Assembly (NCBI GenBank): GCA_913060595.1 | Contig: CAJXSA010000262.1 | Span: 1-5,715 of the forward strand | DNA length: 5,715 nt | Origin: an uncultured Ignavibacteria bacterium | GTDB lineage: Bacteria; Bacteroidota; Ignavibacteria; SZUA-365 | Direction of reading: 5' to 3' | In this document: positions 1 through 5,715 of the stretch, piece by piece | How the letters are laid out: every line of letters begins with the position of its first letter | Position numbering within the stretch: the stretch's first letter is position 1 | The notes under the pieces: generated by a model | Database searches by the model: none | Seen by the model: the letters and a program-made list of their open reading frames with translations, nothing else | What the model was told of the DNA's origin: nothing | Position numbers and translations under genes: made by a program

Positions 1-665
1 GGGAGCCGGTCATGATCGACCGCACCCGCCGCCGCGATCACGATATTTTCGGTGGTGTAATGCCTGCGCACGAAGCGCAGAAGATCTTCACGCGAAAACG
101 CGGCGATGTTCTGTTCCTTTCCCAGGACGGACTGCGCGAGGGAATGCCTGCCGTAAAGCAACGCTTCGAATTCTTCATGCACCAGGTCCTCCGCATCGTC
201 CTCCGCACCCCGGAGTTCCTCGATGATGACCTGTTTTTCCTTCTCGATCTCGTGCTCGGGAAACACAGGATTCTGAATGATGTCCGCGAGCAGATGCACG
301 GCTCGTGGCAGATGCGGCGCGAGCACGCGGGCGTAAAAACAGGTCGTGTCCTTGGTCGTGAACGCGTTGAGATAGCCGCCGACAGCTTCGAGATACTGGG
401 CGATATGGTGCGTGCGGCGACGGTGCGTTCCTTTGAACACGGAGTGCTCGATGAAATGCGAAATGCCGTTCTCTTCCGCCGTTTCGTCCCTGCTGCCGGT
501 GTCGATCCAGACGCCGACGGCGACGGAATGCACCGACGGCACCTGCTCGGTGACCAGCCGCAAACCGGATGGCAGCGTGCTCATCCGGAAATCCGTTCCG
601 CTGCCGGCATGTGCAAGCTGCGATCCGCTGCTGTGCTGATAGCGTTGTCTCTTCGAGTCGCGCAT
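1..665 (-). CDS. M16 family zinc metallopeptidase, N-terminal part (runs off the window)
   Basis: The visible 221 residues are the catalytic N-terminal half of an M16 (pitrilysin / mitochondrial processing peptidase beta-like) peptidase. These proteases use one zinc ion to cut peptides inside a clamshell chamber. The inverted zinc motif HFIEH is at residues 70-74 (ligands H70 and H74, catalytic E73), followed by SVFKGT as in the family. The third ligand fits E150 in the VIIEELR segment, 76 residues after H74. The start of the second domain is visible near residues 190-215 (SREDLLRF, RHYTTENIV). Family members of this type are usually 400-430 aa, so about half is missing beyond position 1. No signal peptide is seen, so a cytoplasmic location is inferred. 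The ATG at 665-663 is preceded by GGAG with 5-nt spacing. Residues 1-27 are polar and look non-conserved, so Met28 is an alternative start. It lies 2 nt after crtZ and is probably co-translated with it. The natural substrate is unknown. Confidence 0.93.
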   Translation of the reverse strand, partial: MRDSKRQRYQHSSGSQLAHAGSGTDFRMSTLPSGLRLVTEQVPSVHSVAVGVWIDTGSRDETAEENGISHFIEHSVFKGTHRRRTHHIAQYLEAVGGYLNAFTTKDTTCFYARVLAPHLPRAVHLLADIIQNPVFPEHEIEKEKQVIIEELRGAEDDAEDLVHEEFEALLYGRHSLAQSVLGKEQNIAAFSREDLLRFVRRHYTTENIVIAAAGAVDHDRL

Positions 666-667
666 AC

Positions 668-1120
668 TCACTCCGATGCTCCTTTCGCAGGATGGGACGG
701 GACTCTGTTCCAGAAAAACAGGCCGAAATGCGCGTTGATGTCGCCGGTGTGGTGATAGAGATGCTCGTCGCGCAGCGAGCGGAAAAATCGCCAGCGCCCC
801 AGCCAGGAGAGCGGAAGGCGTCCGTGAATGAATCCGTCGTGCACCACCGCATAGAGAATGCCGTACGCGGTGATGCCGGCGCCTGCCGCGGTGAGTGCGG
901 GCAGATCGAACGTCAGTCCCGCAACAAGCACGCCCATGGCTGCAGCCGCGTGCGCGAGGACGAACACGTCGTTGCGTTCGAAAAAACCCTTCCGTCGCGC
1001 ACGATGATGGCTGCGATGAATGCTCCACAGCACGCCATGATACACCGTGCGGTGAATGAACGCCGCCCAGAATTCCATGAGTATGAACGCCGCGATCGCT
1101 ATCAGGACGAGCAACAGCAT
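668..1120 (-). CDS. crtZ: Beta-carotene hydroxylase (CrtZ type, fatty acid hydroxylase superfamily)
   Basis: This 150-aa membrane protein carries the full set of histidine boxes of CrtZ-type non-haem di-iron hydroxylases: H23-x4-H28, H35-x2-HH39 (HRSHH), H94-x4-H99 (HDGFIH) and H120-x2-HH124 (HLYHH). Residues FFERND (46-51) after the second box and the HFGLFF segment (131-136) also fit the family. CrtZ adds hydroxyls at C3 and C3' of beta-ionone rings, converting beta-carotene to zeaxanthin by way of cryptoxanthin, in the cytoplasmic membrane. Hydrophobic stretches at about 2-20, 53-70 and 75-93 are likely membrane helices. The length is slightly below the usual 155-180 aa, but the protein looks complete. 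An in-frame TAA 9 nt upstream of the ATG fixes the start. The Shine-Dalgarno is poor. The gene lies 42 nt after the PAS gene and 2 nt before the peptidase. No other carotenoid gene is in the window, so the exact substrate (beta-carotene or a related carotenoid) is inferred. Confidence 0.9.
   Translation of the reverse strand: MLLLVLIAIAAFILMEFWAAFIHRTVYHGVLWSIHRSHHRARRKGFFERNDVFVLAHAAAAMGVLVAGLTFDLPALTAAGAGITAYGILYAVVHDGFIHGRLPLSWLGRWRFFRSLRDEHLYHHTGDINAHFGLFFWNRVPSHPAKGASE
671..674 (-). promoter_or_regulatory. Shine-Dalgarno of the M16 peptidase gene, inside the end of crtZ
   Basis: On the minus strand GGAG ends 5 nt before the ATG at 665. It overlaps the last sense codons of the upstream hydroxylase gene, whose TGA occupies 670-668. 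A second, stronger match (AAAGGAG, 685-679) lies farther upstream. This arrangement supports the Met1 start and suggests that translation of the peptidase depends on ribosomes finishing crtZ. The coupling itself is inferred. Confidence 0.55.
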
Positions 1121-1162
1121 GATTTACATCCGTTCCGTTGGGTTTGTGCGCCGGAGCGCGGT

Positions 1163-2014
1163 TCAGGAAGTGGCGCGCAGCAGGCAGGTAACCTGATGCA
1201 GTACACCGAGGTGATCGCACATGGACATGAAGGTGATCTGAACGCGGTGCGTTTCACCGTCCCGGTGACGCAGCGGAAGAACCAGCGCGCGCCGCTCTCC
1301 GCAGGTCAGGCCTCCGAGTACCGCGCGAACGCTTTCCACTTCCGCATCGGGCAGCAGGGCGTCGAGTGAGCGGCCTATCATTTCGTCCTTCTCCCAGCCG
1401 AGCAGCCCCTGTGCACCGCTGTTCCACGTCTTCAGTTCCCATTCCGGTGTCAGGGAAAATATCCCGATCTCATCGAGATCATCCGCAATGTTCAGCATGA
1501 GATCACGATAGGCCTGTGAAAAATACTGGCACTGCTTGAATTCTGTGATGTCACGTATGCTGATGCGGATTCCGATATGCTTGCCCTTGCGGGTCAGCAC
1601 AGGTTTCCACGACGCCTGCACCCATCGCGTTTCACCCTCACGCGTATGCAGGCGGTATTCGATGCCTTTTCCCCCTTCACCTTCAAGTGCGCGGCTGCGA
1701 TCCGCGCGGAACTGCTCGATGCTGTCTTCGTGGATCAATTCCTCGAGATTCACGCCTTCACCCATGAATTCTGCGGGTGAATAGCCGAGTATCGCCTCGC
1801 TGGCGGGACTGACGAACTCATAGCTGCCATTCACATTGTACCAGAATTCGAGACTGGTGGTCATGTCGGCAATGATGTGCAGCCGTTCGTGTGCCTCATG
1901 CAGAAGCTTCTTGTACTTGTTCTTCTGCGCGGTCAGCACACGCGTGACGGCAGCACGCTGCGGATTCGTCAGATTTATGTTATCGAGACTTATCGAACGT
2001 TTTTTTCGAATCAT
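1163..2014 (-). CDS. Soluble tandem PAS domain protein without a recognisable output domain
   Basis: The 283-aa protein has a basic N-terminus, a probable coiled coil (about residues 24-50) and two PAS folds. PAS1 covers about 48-160. It includes the FVSPASEAILGYSPAEFMG signature (67-85), IHEDS (95-99), and a C-terminal PAC part with TRWVQASWKPVL and RISIRDITEFK. PAS2 covers about 170-280 (GIFSLTP, TWNSGAQGLLGWEKDEMIG, then RDGETHRVQITF) and ends almost at the C-terminus. I see no histidine kinase, GGDEF, EAL, PP2C or helix-turn-helix domain and no membrane segment. PAS domains bind small ligands or cofactors, or mediate dimerisation. The ligand here cannot be read from sequence, and no haem- or flavin-specific motif is evident. 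It probably acts through a partner protein. The ATG at 2014 has no Shine-Dalgarno. A run of seven A residues falls in codons 3-5. It follows recD2 by 144 nt and precedes crtZ by 42 nt. Confidence 0.85.
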   Translation of the reverse strand: MIRKKRSISLDNINLTNPQRAAVTRVLTAQKNKYKKLLHEAHERLHIIADMTTSLEFWYNVNGSYEFVSPASEAILGYSPAEFMGEGVNLEELIHEDSIEQFRADRSRALEGEGGKGIEYRLHTREGETRWVQASWKPVLTRKGKHIGIRISIRDITEFKQCQYFSQAYRDLMLNIADDLDEIGIFSLTPEWELKTWNSGAQGLLGWEKDEMIGRSLDALLPDAEVESVRAVLGGLTCGERRALVLPLRHRDGETHRVQITFMSMCDHLGVLHQVTCLLRATS

Positions 2015-2103
2015 AGGGGTTACGGAGCGAGAAAGAATTTGGACAGCAAATTCAGCGCCCGAAGAACATGCACTGCAAGGACTCGGACAATGTAATCAAA
2101 TAC

Positions 2104-2125
2104 GCGCAGACAACCTATTGTGCGC
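2104..2125 (-). terminator. Possible hairpin after recD2 (weak terminator candidate)
   Basis: Downstream of the recD2 stop, an imperfect hairpin can form. Outer pairs GCGCA/TGCGC (5 bp) and inner pairs CAA/TTG (3 bp) are separated by a 2-nt bulge, with a 4-nt loop. On the minus strand it is followed by GTATTTGATT, which is T-rich but not a true U-tract. It could attenuate or end recD2 transcription before the PAS gene, or be chance. The rest of the 144-nt gap (2015-2158) shows no small ORF, repeat or clear promoter. Confidence 0.3.
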
Positions 2126-2158
2126 ATCGCAAACGACCGGAAGCGGCTTCACCGAGGC

Positions 2159-4369
2159 TTAGCGCAGCAGCTCGCAGAGACGGTCCCTGAGACGCCCGTA
2201 GCGGGGCTTTTCCTGCGGCGACTGCACTGCGGTCGCCACGGCGGCACGCTGTCCGAGCAGCACGATCATGCGCCGCGCGCGTGTCATGGCGGTGTACAGC
2301 AGCGTGCGGCGCAGCATGATGCGATGCTGCATGACCACCGGCACCACGACGACGGGGTATTCGCTGCCCTGGCTCTTGTGAATGGTGATCGCATATGCGA
2401 GCACGAGATGTTCCATCTCCTCCACACTGTACTCGACACGGCGGCGGTCGAAATCCACCAGCAGGCGGCTCTCCTCATCATCGAAGCCGCGCACGAAACC
2501 GATATCGCCGTTGTACACATCCTTCTCGTAGTCGTTCCGGATCTGCATGACCTTGTCTCCGGCCCGAAACGTCCGCTCACCGTGATGATACACGACGCGG
2601 CTGCCGCCGTTGACTGCCTGCTGCAGGACGTGATTGAGATGGGTCACCCCTGCCGGGGAGTTGTACATTGGAGAAAGCACCTGGATATCACGCACGGGGT
2701 CGAAGGAATAGGCCGCAGGAAGCCGTTCGACGATCAGGTCACGAATCAGCTGCGCGATGTTTTCCCCGGGCGCCACTTCCCGGAAGAAGGTCTCTCCTCC
2801 CTCGACGAGTCGCGCGTCGAATACCGGCATGTATCCTTCCCGCACACGGTGTGCGTTGCTGACAATGCTGCTCTGCGCTTCTTGGCGGAAAACGAGACGG
2901 AGGACAACGGTGTCGATTTCGCCGCATGATGTCATGTCCCGCAGCACCGCACCGGGACCGATGGACGGCAGCTGATCCGCATCACCGACGAGCACGAGGC
3001 GACAGCCGGACGGCCGTGCGCGCAGCAGGGCGGCCATGAGCTGAACATCGACCATCGACACTTCATCCACGACCAGGATGTCCGCCTCGACGGGCTTGTC
3101 CTCGTCACGCTGAAACGCCCCCGTGACCGGGTCGAACTCGAGCAGACGATGGATCGTCGCCGCTTCACAGCCGGTGATTTCCGTGATGCGCTTCGCCGCG
3201 CGTCCGGTGGGTGCGCATACCGCCGCTTTCCATTTCAGCGTTCGTGCGACATGGAGGAGGCCTGTGAGCTTTGTCGTTTTCCCGGTCCCCGGACCGCCGG
3301 TCACGACGCAGAGCGGACCAGAGAGACAGCGGTGGATGGCATCTGCCTGCTGGGGACTGAAACGCAGCCCCTGTGCGGTTTCCACGGTGGTAAGCACGTC
3401 GTCGATCGCGAGATGATCGAGACCGTTCCACTGCTCCGCATACGCCCGAGCGATGCTCTGCGCGATCGCGGCTTCCGCGGCATGCAGAACGGGCAGGAAC
3501 AGCAGTCCGTCCTCCTCGATCAGTCGCTGCGACTCGCATACGGCACGCAGCGCGCCGCTGACCATGTGCTCTTCCACCTCGAGCACGGCCGAGGCGTGAT
3601 GAACGAAATGATCGACGGGGACGGCAGTGTGTCCGTCTCTCCGGGCCGACTCACGCAGCACCCAGATCAGTCCGGCTTCGACACGACGCGTATCCCCCGC
3701 CTCGACACCGAGCGAACGGGCGATACCGTCCGCGACCTTGAACCCGATCCCGTCGACGTCGTCGACGAGTCGATACGGGTCTTCCTGCATGATGCCGACC
3801 GCGTCGACGCCGTAGCTGTGATAGATGCGCACCGCCCAGCTCGTGCTGATATCGTGCTCGCGGAGAAACAGCATGACGTTCTGCACGCCACGCTGCGCGT
3901 TCCAGGACTCCCGCAGCGCCGCAAGTTTTTTTTCCCCGATACCCTCGACCTCCCGCAGCCGGTCGATGCTGCTGTTGAGAACCTCCATCGTTTCCATGCC
4001 GAATCGCGCGACGATTTTCTCCGCGGTACTGCGTCCGACGCCCCGCAGCATGCCCGACGCGAGGAAACGGACCAGACCGTCCTCGGTGACAGGCATCTGC
4101 ACTTCATAGGAGGTGAATACGAATTGCCGTCCGTACTTCGGATGCTCCTCCCAGGCGCCGCGAAGCACATAGCGGTCTCCGACCGTGGGAGAGAGCATCT
4201 CCCCCACCGCGACGACAGGAAACAGTTCGCTCGACACGCGGAAGCGGGCCACCAGGAACGCGCTGTCCGGGGCCGACCAGGTCACGCGGTCGAGTGTCCC
4301 GTCCAGCGTCTCCTGCGGTTGCGAATCACCGCGGGCACGGTTATCATGCGGCTTCGCGGCATCACTCAT
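2159..4369 (-). CDS. recD2: RecD2-type ATP-dependent 5'-3' DNA helicase (SF1B)
   Basis: The 736-aa protein is a full-length RecD2 helicase, which unwinds DNA 5' to 3' using ATP and works in recombination and repair without RecBC. The N-terminal OB-like region (about 21-95) is followed by helix-hairpin-helix segments: GMLRGVGRSTAEKI (106-119), VEGIGEKKLAAL (141-152) and VDGIGFKVADGIA (205-217). The motor motifs are all present: Q-motif FSPQQ (337-341), Walker A GGPGTGKTT (358-366), motif Ia CAPTGRAAKR (385-394), Walker B DEVSMVD (435-441), motif III GDADQLPSIGPG (462-473), motif IV VFRQ (493-496), motif V TIHKSQGSEYP (662-672) and motif VI YTAMTRARR (692-700). No key residue is missing. The extended N-terminus distinguishes it from the RecD subunit of RecBCD. 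The ATG at 4369 lacks a Shine-Dalgarno and lies only 17 bp from the divergent yjbQ start. An A8 tract occurs at codons 146-148. Confidence 0.97.
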   Translation of the reverse strand: MSDAAKPHDNRARGDSQPQETLDGTLDRVTWSAPDSAFLVARFRVSSELFPVVAVGEMLSPTVGDRYVLRGAWEEHPKYGRQFVFTSYEVQMPVTEDGLVRFLASGMLRGVGRSTAEKIVARFGMETMEVLNSSIDRLREVEGIGEKKLAALRESWNAQRGVQNVMLFLREHDISTSWAVRIYHSYGVDAVGIMQEDPYRLVDDVDGIGFKVADGIARSLGVEAGDTRRVEAGLIWVLRESARRDGHTAVPVDHFVHHASAVLEVEEHMVSGALRAVCESQRLIEEDGLLFLPVLHAAEAAIAQSIARAYAEQWNGLDHLAIDDVLTTVETAQGLRFSPQQADAIHRCLSGPLCVVTGGPGTGKTTKLTGLLHVARTLKWKAAVCAPTGRAAKRITEITGCEAATIHRLLEFDPVTGAFQRDEDKPVEADILVVDEVSMVDVQLMAALLRARPSGCRLVLVGDADQLPSIGPGAVLRDMTSCGEIDTVVLRLVFRQEAQSSIVSNAHRVREGYMPVFDARLVEGGETFFREVAPGENIAQLIRDLIVERLPAAYSFDPVRDIQVLSPMYNSPAGVTHLNHVLQQAVNGGSRVVYHHGERTFRAGDKVMQIRNDYEKDVYNGDIGFVRGFDDEESRLLVDFDRRRVEYSVEEMEHLVLAYAITIHKSQGSEYPVVVVPVVMQHRIMLRRTLLYTAMTRARRMIVLLGQRAAVATAVQSPQEKPRYGRLRDRLCELLR
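4319..4347 (+). promoter_or_regulatory. Candidate sigma70-like promoter for yjbQ
   Basis: TTGCGA (4319-4324; 4 of 6 matches to the -35 consensus) and TATCAT (4342-4347; 5 of 6 to the -10) are separated by 17 bp, the optimal spacing. Transcription would start near 4354 and give a leader of about 33 nt before the yjbQ ATG. The element lies entirely inside the first codons of recD2 on the opposite strand, as the 17-bp gap forces. It was found by eye. If the host uses a non-canonical primary sigma factor consensus, as Bacteroidota do, the match could be fortuitous. Confidence 0.35.
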
Positions 4370-4375
4370 GATATT

Positions 4376-4379
4376 GGAG
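4376..4379 (+). promoter_or_regulatory. Shine-Dalgarno of yjbQ
   Basis: GGAG lies 7 nt upstream of the ATG at 4387, a standard spacing, and supports that start. It sits in the 17-bp gap between the divergent recD2 and yjbQ start codons. Confidence 0.6.
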
Positions 4380-4386
4380 CCTGTCC

Positions 4387-4800
4387 ATGAAATTCCACAC
4401 TGAGTATCTCTGGTTCAACACGAAGACGAAACGGGAGTACATAAACATCACGCGTGACGTCGAGGACATTCTCGCCAAAAGCGGCATCAGCGAAGGGATG
4501 ATACTTGTCTCCGCCATGCATATCACCGCCGGCGTCTGGGTCAACGACGCGGAGTCGGGACTGCTGCAGGATATCGACGAATGGCTCGAGGAGCTCGCCC
4601 CGTATCGTGACGGGTATCGCCACCATCGAACCGGGGAAACGAACGGTGACGCGCACCTGAAAAACCTCATCGTCCATCACCAGGTGATCGTGCCGGTCAC
4701 GAACGGAGCCCTGGATTTCGGGCCGTGGCAGCAGATCTACTATGCGGAATTCGACGGGATGAGGAGAAAACGAATGCTCGTGAAAGTCATGGGCGAATGA
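4387..4800 (+). CDS. yjbQ: YjbQ / UPF0047 family protein (secondary thiamine-phosphate synthase-like)
   Basis: This 137-aa protein matches the small single-domain YjbQ (UPF0047) family from end to end. Recognisable features are HITAGVWVND (residues 45-54, equivalent to the family HTTAAVxINE), the aspartate-rich helix DIDEWLEELAPY (62-73), YRHH (77-80), NGDAHLK (86-92), the VPVTNGALDFGPWQQIYYAEFDG block (102-124), and a terminal VKVMGE. Conserved histidines H45, H80 and H90 are candidates for metal or substrate binding in the family's trimeric assembly. Members are annotated as secondary thiamine-phosphate synthase because some complement thiE mutants weakly. The physiological role is unsettled, and no other thiamine gene or TPP riboswitch is in the window. 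The length is typical, and the start is set by a good Shine-Dalgarno. It is the only plus-strand gene, diverging from recD2 and converging on the OmpA-domain gene. Confidence 0.93.
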   Translation: MKFHTEYLWFNTKTKREYINITRDVEDILAKSGISEGMILVSAMHITAGVWVNDAESGLLQDIDEWLEELAPYRDGYRHHRTGETNGDAHLKNLIVHHQVIVPVTNGALDFGPWQQIYYAEFDGMRRKRMLVKVMGE

Positions 4801-4820
4801 CGCGTTCCGCGCGTGACTGC

Positions 4821-4837
4821 GGCACAGGTGTCGTGCC
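4821..4837 (+). terminator. Small hairpin between convergent yjbQ and the OmpA-domain gene
   Basis: GGCAC and GTGCC can pair (5 bp) around a 7-nt loop in the 36-bp convergent gap, touching the stop codon of the minus-strand gene. On the plus strand it is followed by TATTTG, a very short T-rich stretch. It may be a weak terminator for yjbQ. On the minus strand no U-tract follows. Its small size and the poor tail make this tentative. Confidence 0.25.
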
Positions 4838-5715
4838 TATTTGCGCGTGATGATGACTTCCGTCCTGCGGTTCAGGCGCCGTCCGAGTTCCGTGTCATTC
4901 GGCGCGATGGGCTGGGACTTGCCCATGCCGCGCGTGGTGATGCGCACGGCGTCCACGCCGCGCTTGACGAGGTACTGCTTGACTGCGCGCGCCCGCGCGT
5001 CGGAAAGCGCGATGTTGTATTCGTCGCTGCCAATGTAGTCGGTGTGTCCCCGGATTTCAATGTGAATGTTCTCGTATTTCTTCAGCATCGCCAGAATGTT
5101 GCGCAGCTCCTCGGTGTACGACATGTCGAAGGTCGCGCGGTTGAAATCGAAGAGGATGTTTTCGAGGATGAATTTCTTGTCCACATCCAGCACGGTCACC
5201 TCTTCCTGCAGCACGATCTCGTCCTCTGCGTTGCGAATCTCGAGGTCCATTTTTTCCGGGGGTATCTCTTCGCGTATCCGGTAGCGGATGGCGTACAGGT
5301 TTGTCAGGGACTCGCTGAATTCGTCGAGGATGGAACTGAAATCCTCGATGATATTGAAGCGTTTACCGCGCGTTGATTCCGTGAGCAGGACATACTCCGG
5401 AATCTGCGGCGGTGTGATGGCGAACAGCTTGATATTCTGCTTGAGGAGAAACTCGCGCATGCTTTCGGTGGTGAACTCCGTTTTCCCGTCACCGCGGTCC
5501 CCGTGCTCGTGAAACATGGCATCGGTGATGAGAATGAAGATGCGCTGCGCGCTCTGCCGGAACTTGAAGCTGCTCGCCTCGAAAAGACCCTCGAGCGCGT
5601 TTTCGTTGTCGTCTCCCCCGCCACCGATTTTCAGTCCGTCAATCCAGCTGATGAACGTTTTCACGTCCTCGGTGAAGTCCTTGTATCGCTCGATGCGATC
5701 GCTGAAGGTGATCAG
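4837..5715 (-). CDS. VWA domain plus OmpA-like peptidoglycan-binding protein (N-terminus outside the window)
   Basis: The open frame continues to the window edge, so 292 C-terminal residues are visible. The GTG at 5664 is an internal valine codon, not a start. Residues 1-140 are the second half of a von Willebrand A domain: LITFSD strand, GGGGDDNENALEGLFEA (31-47) and RIFILITDAMFHE (58-70), which holds the late metal-site aspartate. The first metal-site motif (DxSxS) should lie upstream. A short beta-rich linker (about 141-182) leads to an OmpA C-terminal domain (185-292): ILFDFNRATF, IRGHTDYIGSDEYN, LSDARARAV, GMGKSQP and GRRLNRRTEV. D226 and R241, spaced 15 residues apart, match the pair in OmpA proteins that grips diaminopimelate. 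It is therefore probably a periplasmic or outer-membrane protein that holds peptidoglycan while the VWA domain binds a protein partner. A signal peptide or lipobox should be upstream but cannot be seen. Confidence 0.9.
   Translation of the reverse strand: MITFSDRIERYKDFTEDVKTFISWIDGLKIGGGGDDNENALEGLFEASSFKFRQSAQRIFILITDAMFHEHGDRGDGKTEFTTESMREFLLKQNIKLFAITPPQIPEYVLLTESTRGKRFNIIEDFSSILDEFSESLTNLYAIRYRIREEIPPEKMDLEIRNAEDEIVLQEEVTVLDVDKKFILENILFDFNRATFDMSYTEELRNILAMLKKYENIHIEIRGHTDYIGSDEYNIALSDARARAVKQYLVKRGVDAVRITTRGMGKSQPIAPNDTELGRRLNRRTEVIITRK

Noticed and set aside
12..755. A 247-codon plus-strand open frame at the left edge
   Set aside because: It is antisense to the clear M16 peptidase (HFIEH motif and third ligand at the right spacing) and the end of crtZ. 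It has no domain signal of its own.
1148..1159. A 4-bp GCGC hairpin with a TCCG loop between the PAS gene and crtZ
   Set aside because: It has a UNCG-type loop but only four pairs and no following U-tract, so it is not convincing as a terminator.
569..1369. A 266-codon plus-strand open frame spanning three minus-strand genes
   Set aside because: It runs antisense through the M16, crtZ and PAS coding regions and shows only low-complexity composition.
2120..2929. A 269-codon plus-strand open frame antisense to the C-terminal part of recD2
   Set aside because: The minus strand encodes motifs III to VI of RecD2. The plus-strand translation is His- and Ala-rich shadow sequence.
3149..4390. A long open frame of 413 codons on the plus strand, antisense to recD2
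   Set aside because: It mirrors a helicase whose motifs are all intact. Its translation has no recognisable domain and is rich in Arg, Asp and His, as expected of antisense frames in GC-rich DNA.
4390..4450. A recD2 promoter within yjbQ (TTGAAC with 17-bp spacing)
   Set aside because: The -10 position reads GAATTT, which matches the consensus poorly. No better pair was found by eye.
5662..5664. GTG as the start of the OmpA-domain protein
   Set aside because: The frame is open to the window edge, and the 17 upstream codons encode sequence fitting a VWA domain (LITFSD). Starting here would cut the domain.
1..5715. A defence island, phage or mobile-element system
   Set aside because: RecD2 is a housekeeping repair helicase, and no nuclease partner, transposase, integrase, repeat array or attachment site is present.

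Overview
The window holds six protein-coding genes and very little non-coding DNA. Five genes are on the minus strand and one is on the plus strand. Two genes are cut by the window edges. No tRNA, rRNA, CRISPR array, insertion sequence or phage gene was seen. The sequence is GC-rich (roughly 55-60% by eye). The carotenoid hydroxylase and the OmpA-type peptidoglycan-binding protein suggest a Gram-negative, probably pigmented bacterium. The Bacteroidota/Chlorobiota side of the tree is one possibility, but the sequence alone does not settle the taxonomy.

Layout in minus-strand transcription order: recD2 (4369-2159), a soluble protein with two PAS domains (2014-1163), a CrtZ-type beta-carotene hydroxylase (1120-668) and a zinc-dependent M16 peptidase (665 to beyond position 1). 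The last two are only 2 nt apart, and the peptidase Shine-Dalgarno lies inside the end of crtZ, so they are probably translationally coupled. The PAS gene precedes crtZ by 42 nt and may share its transcript. recD2 is separated from the PAS gene by 144 nt containing a weak hairpin.

On the right, yjbQ (plus strand, 4387-4800) diverges from recD2. Only 17 bp separate the two start codons, so each gene's promoter must lie in the other's coding sequence. yjbQ converges after 36 bp on a gene for a von Willebrand A plus OmpA C-terminal domain protein (minus strand, 5715-4837), whose N-terminus lies outside the window.

The genes do not form one obvious pathway. They cover DNA repair (RecD2), signal sensing (PAS-PAS), pigment modification (CrtZ), proteolysis (M16), a thiamine-phosphate-synthase-like enzyme (YjbQ) and envelope anchoring (VWA-OmpA). 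Most of this looks like ordinary chromosomal housekeeping or accessory DNA. I found no convincing new biological system. The points most worth checking are the VWA-OmpA architecture, the output-less PAS-PAS protein, the crtZ-peptidase coupling and the very tight divergent recD2/yjbQ start region.
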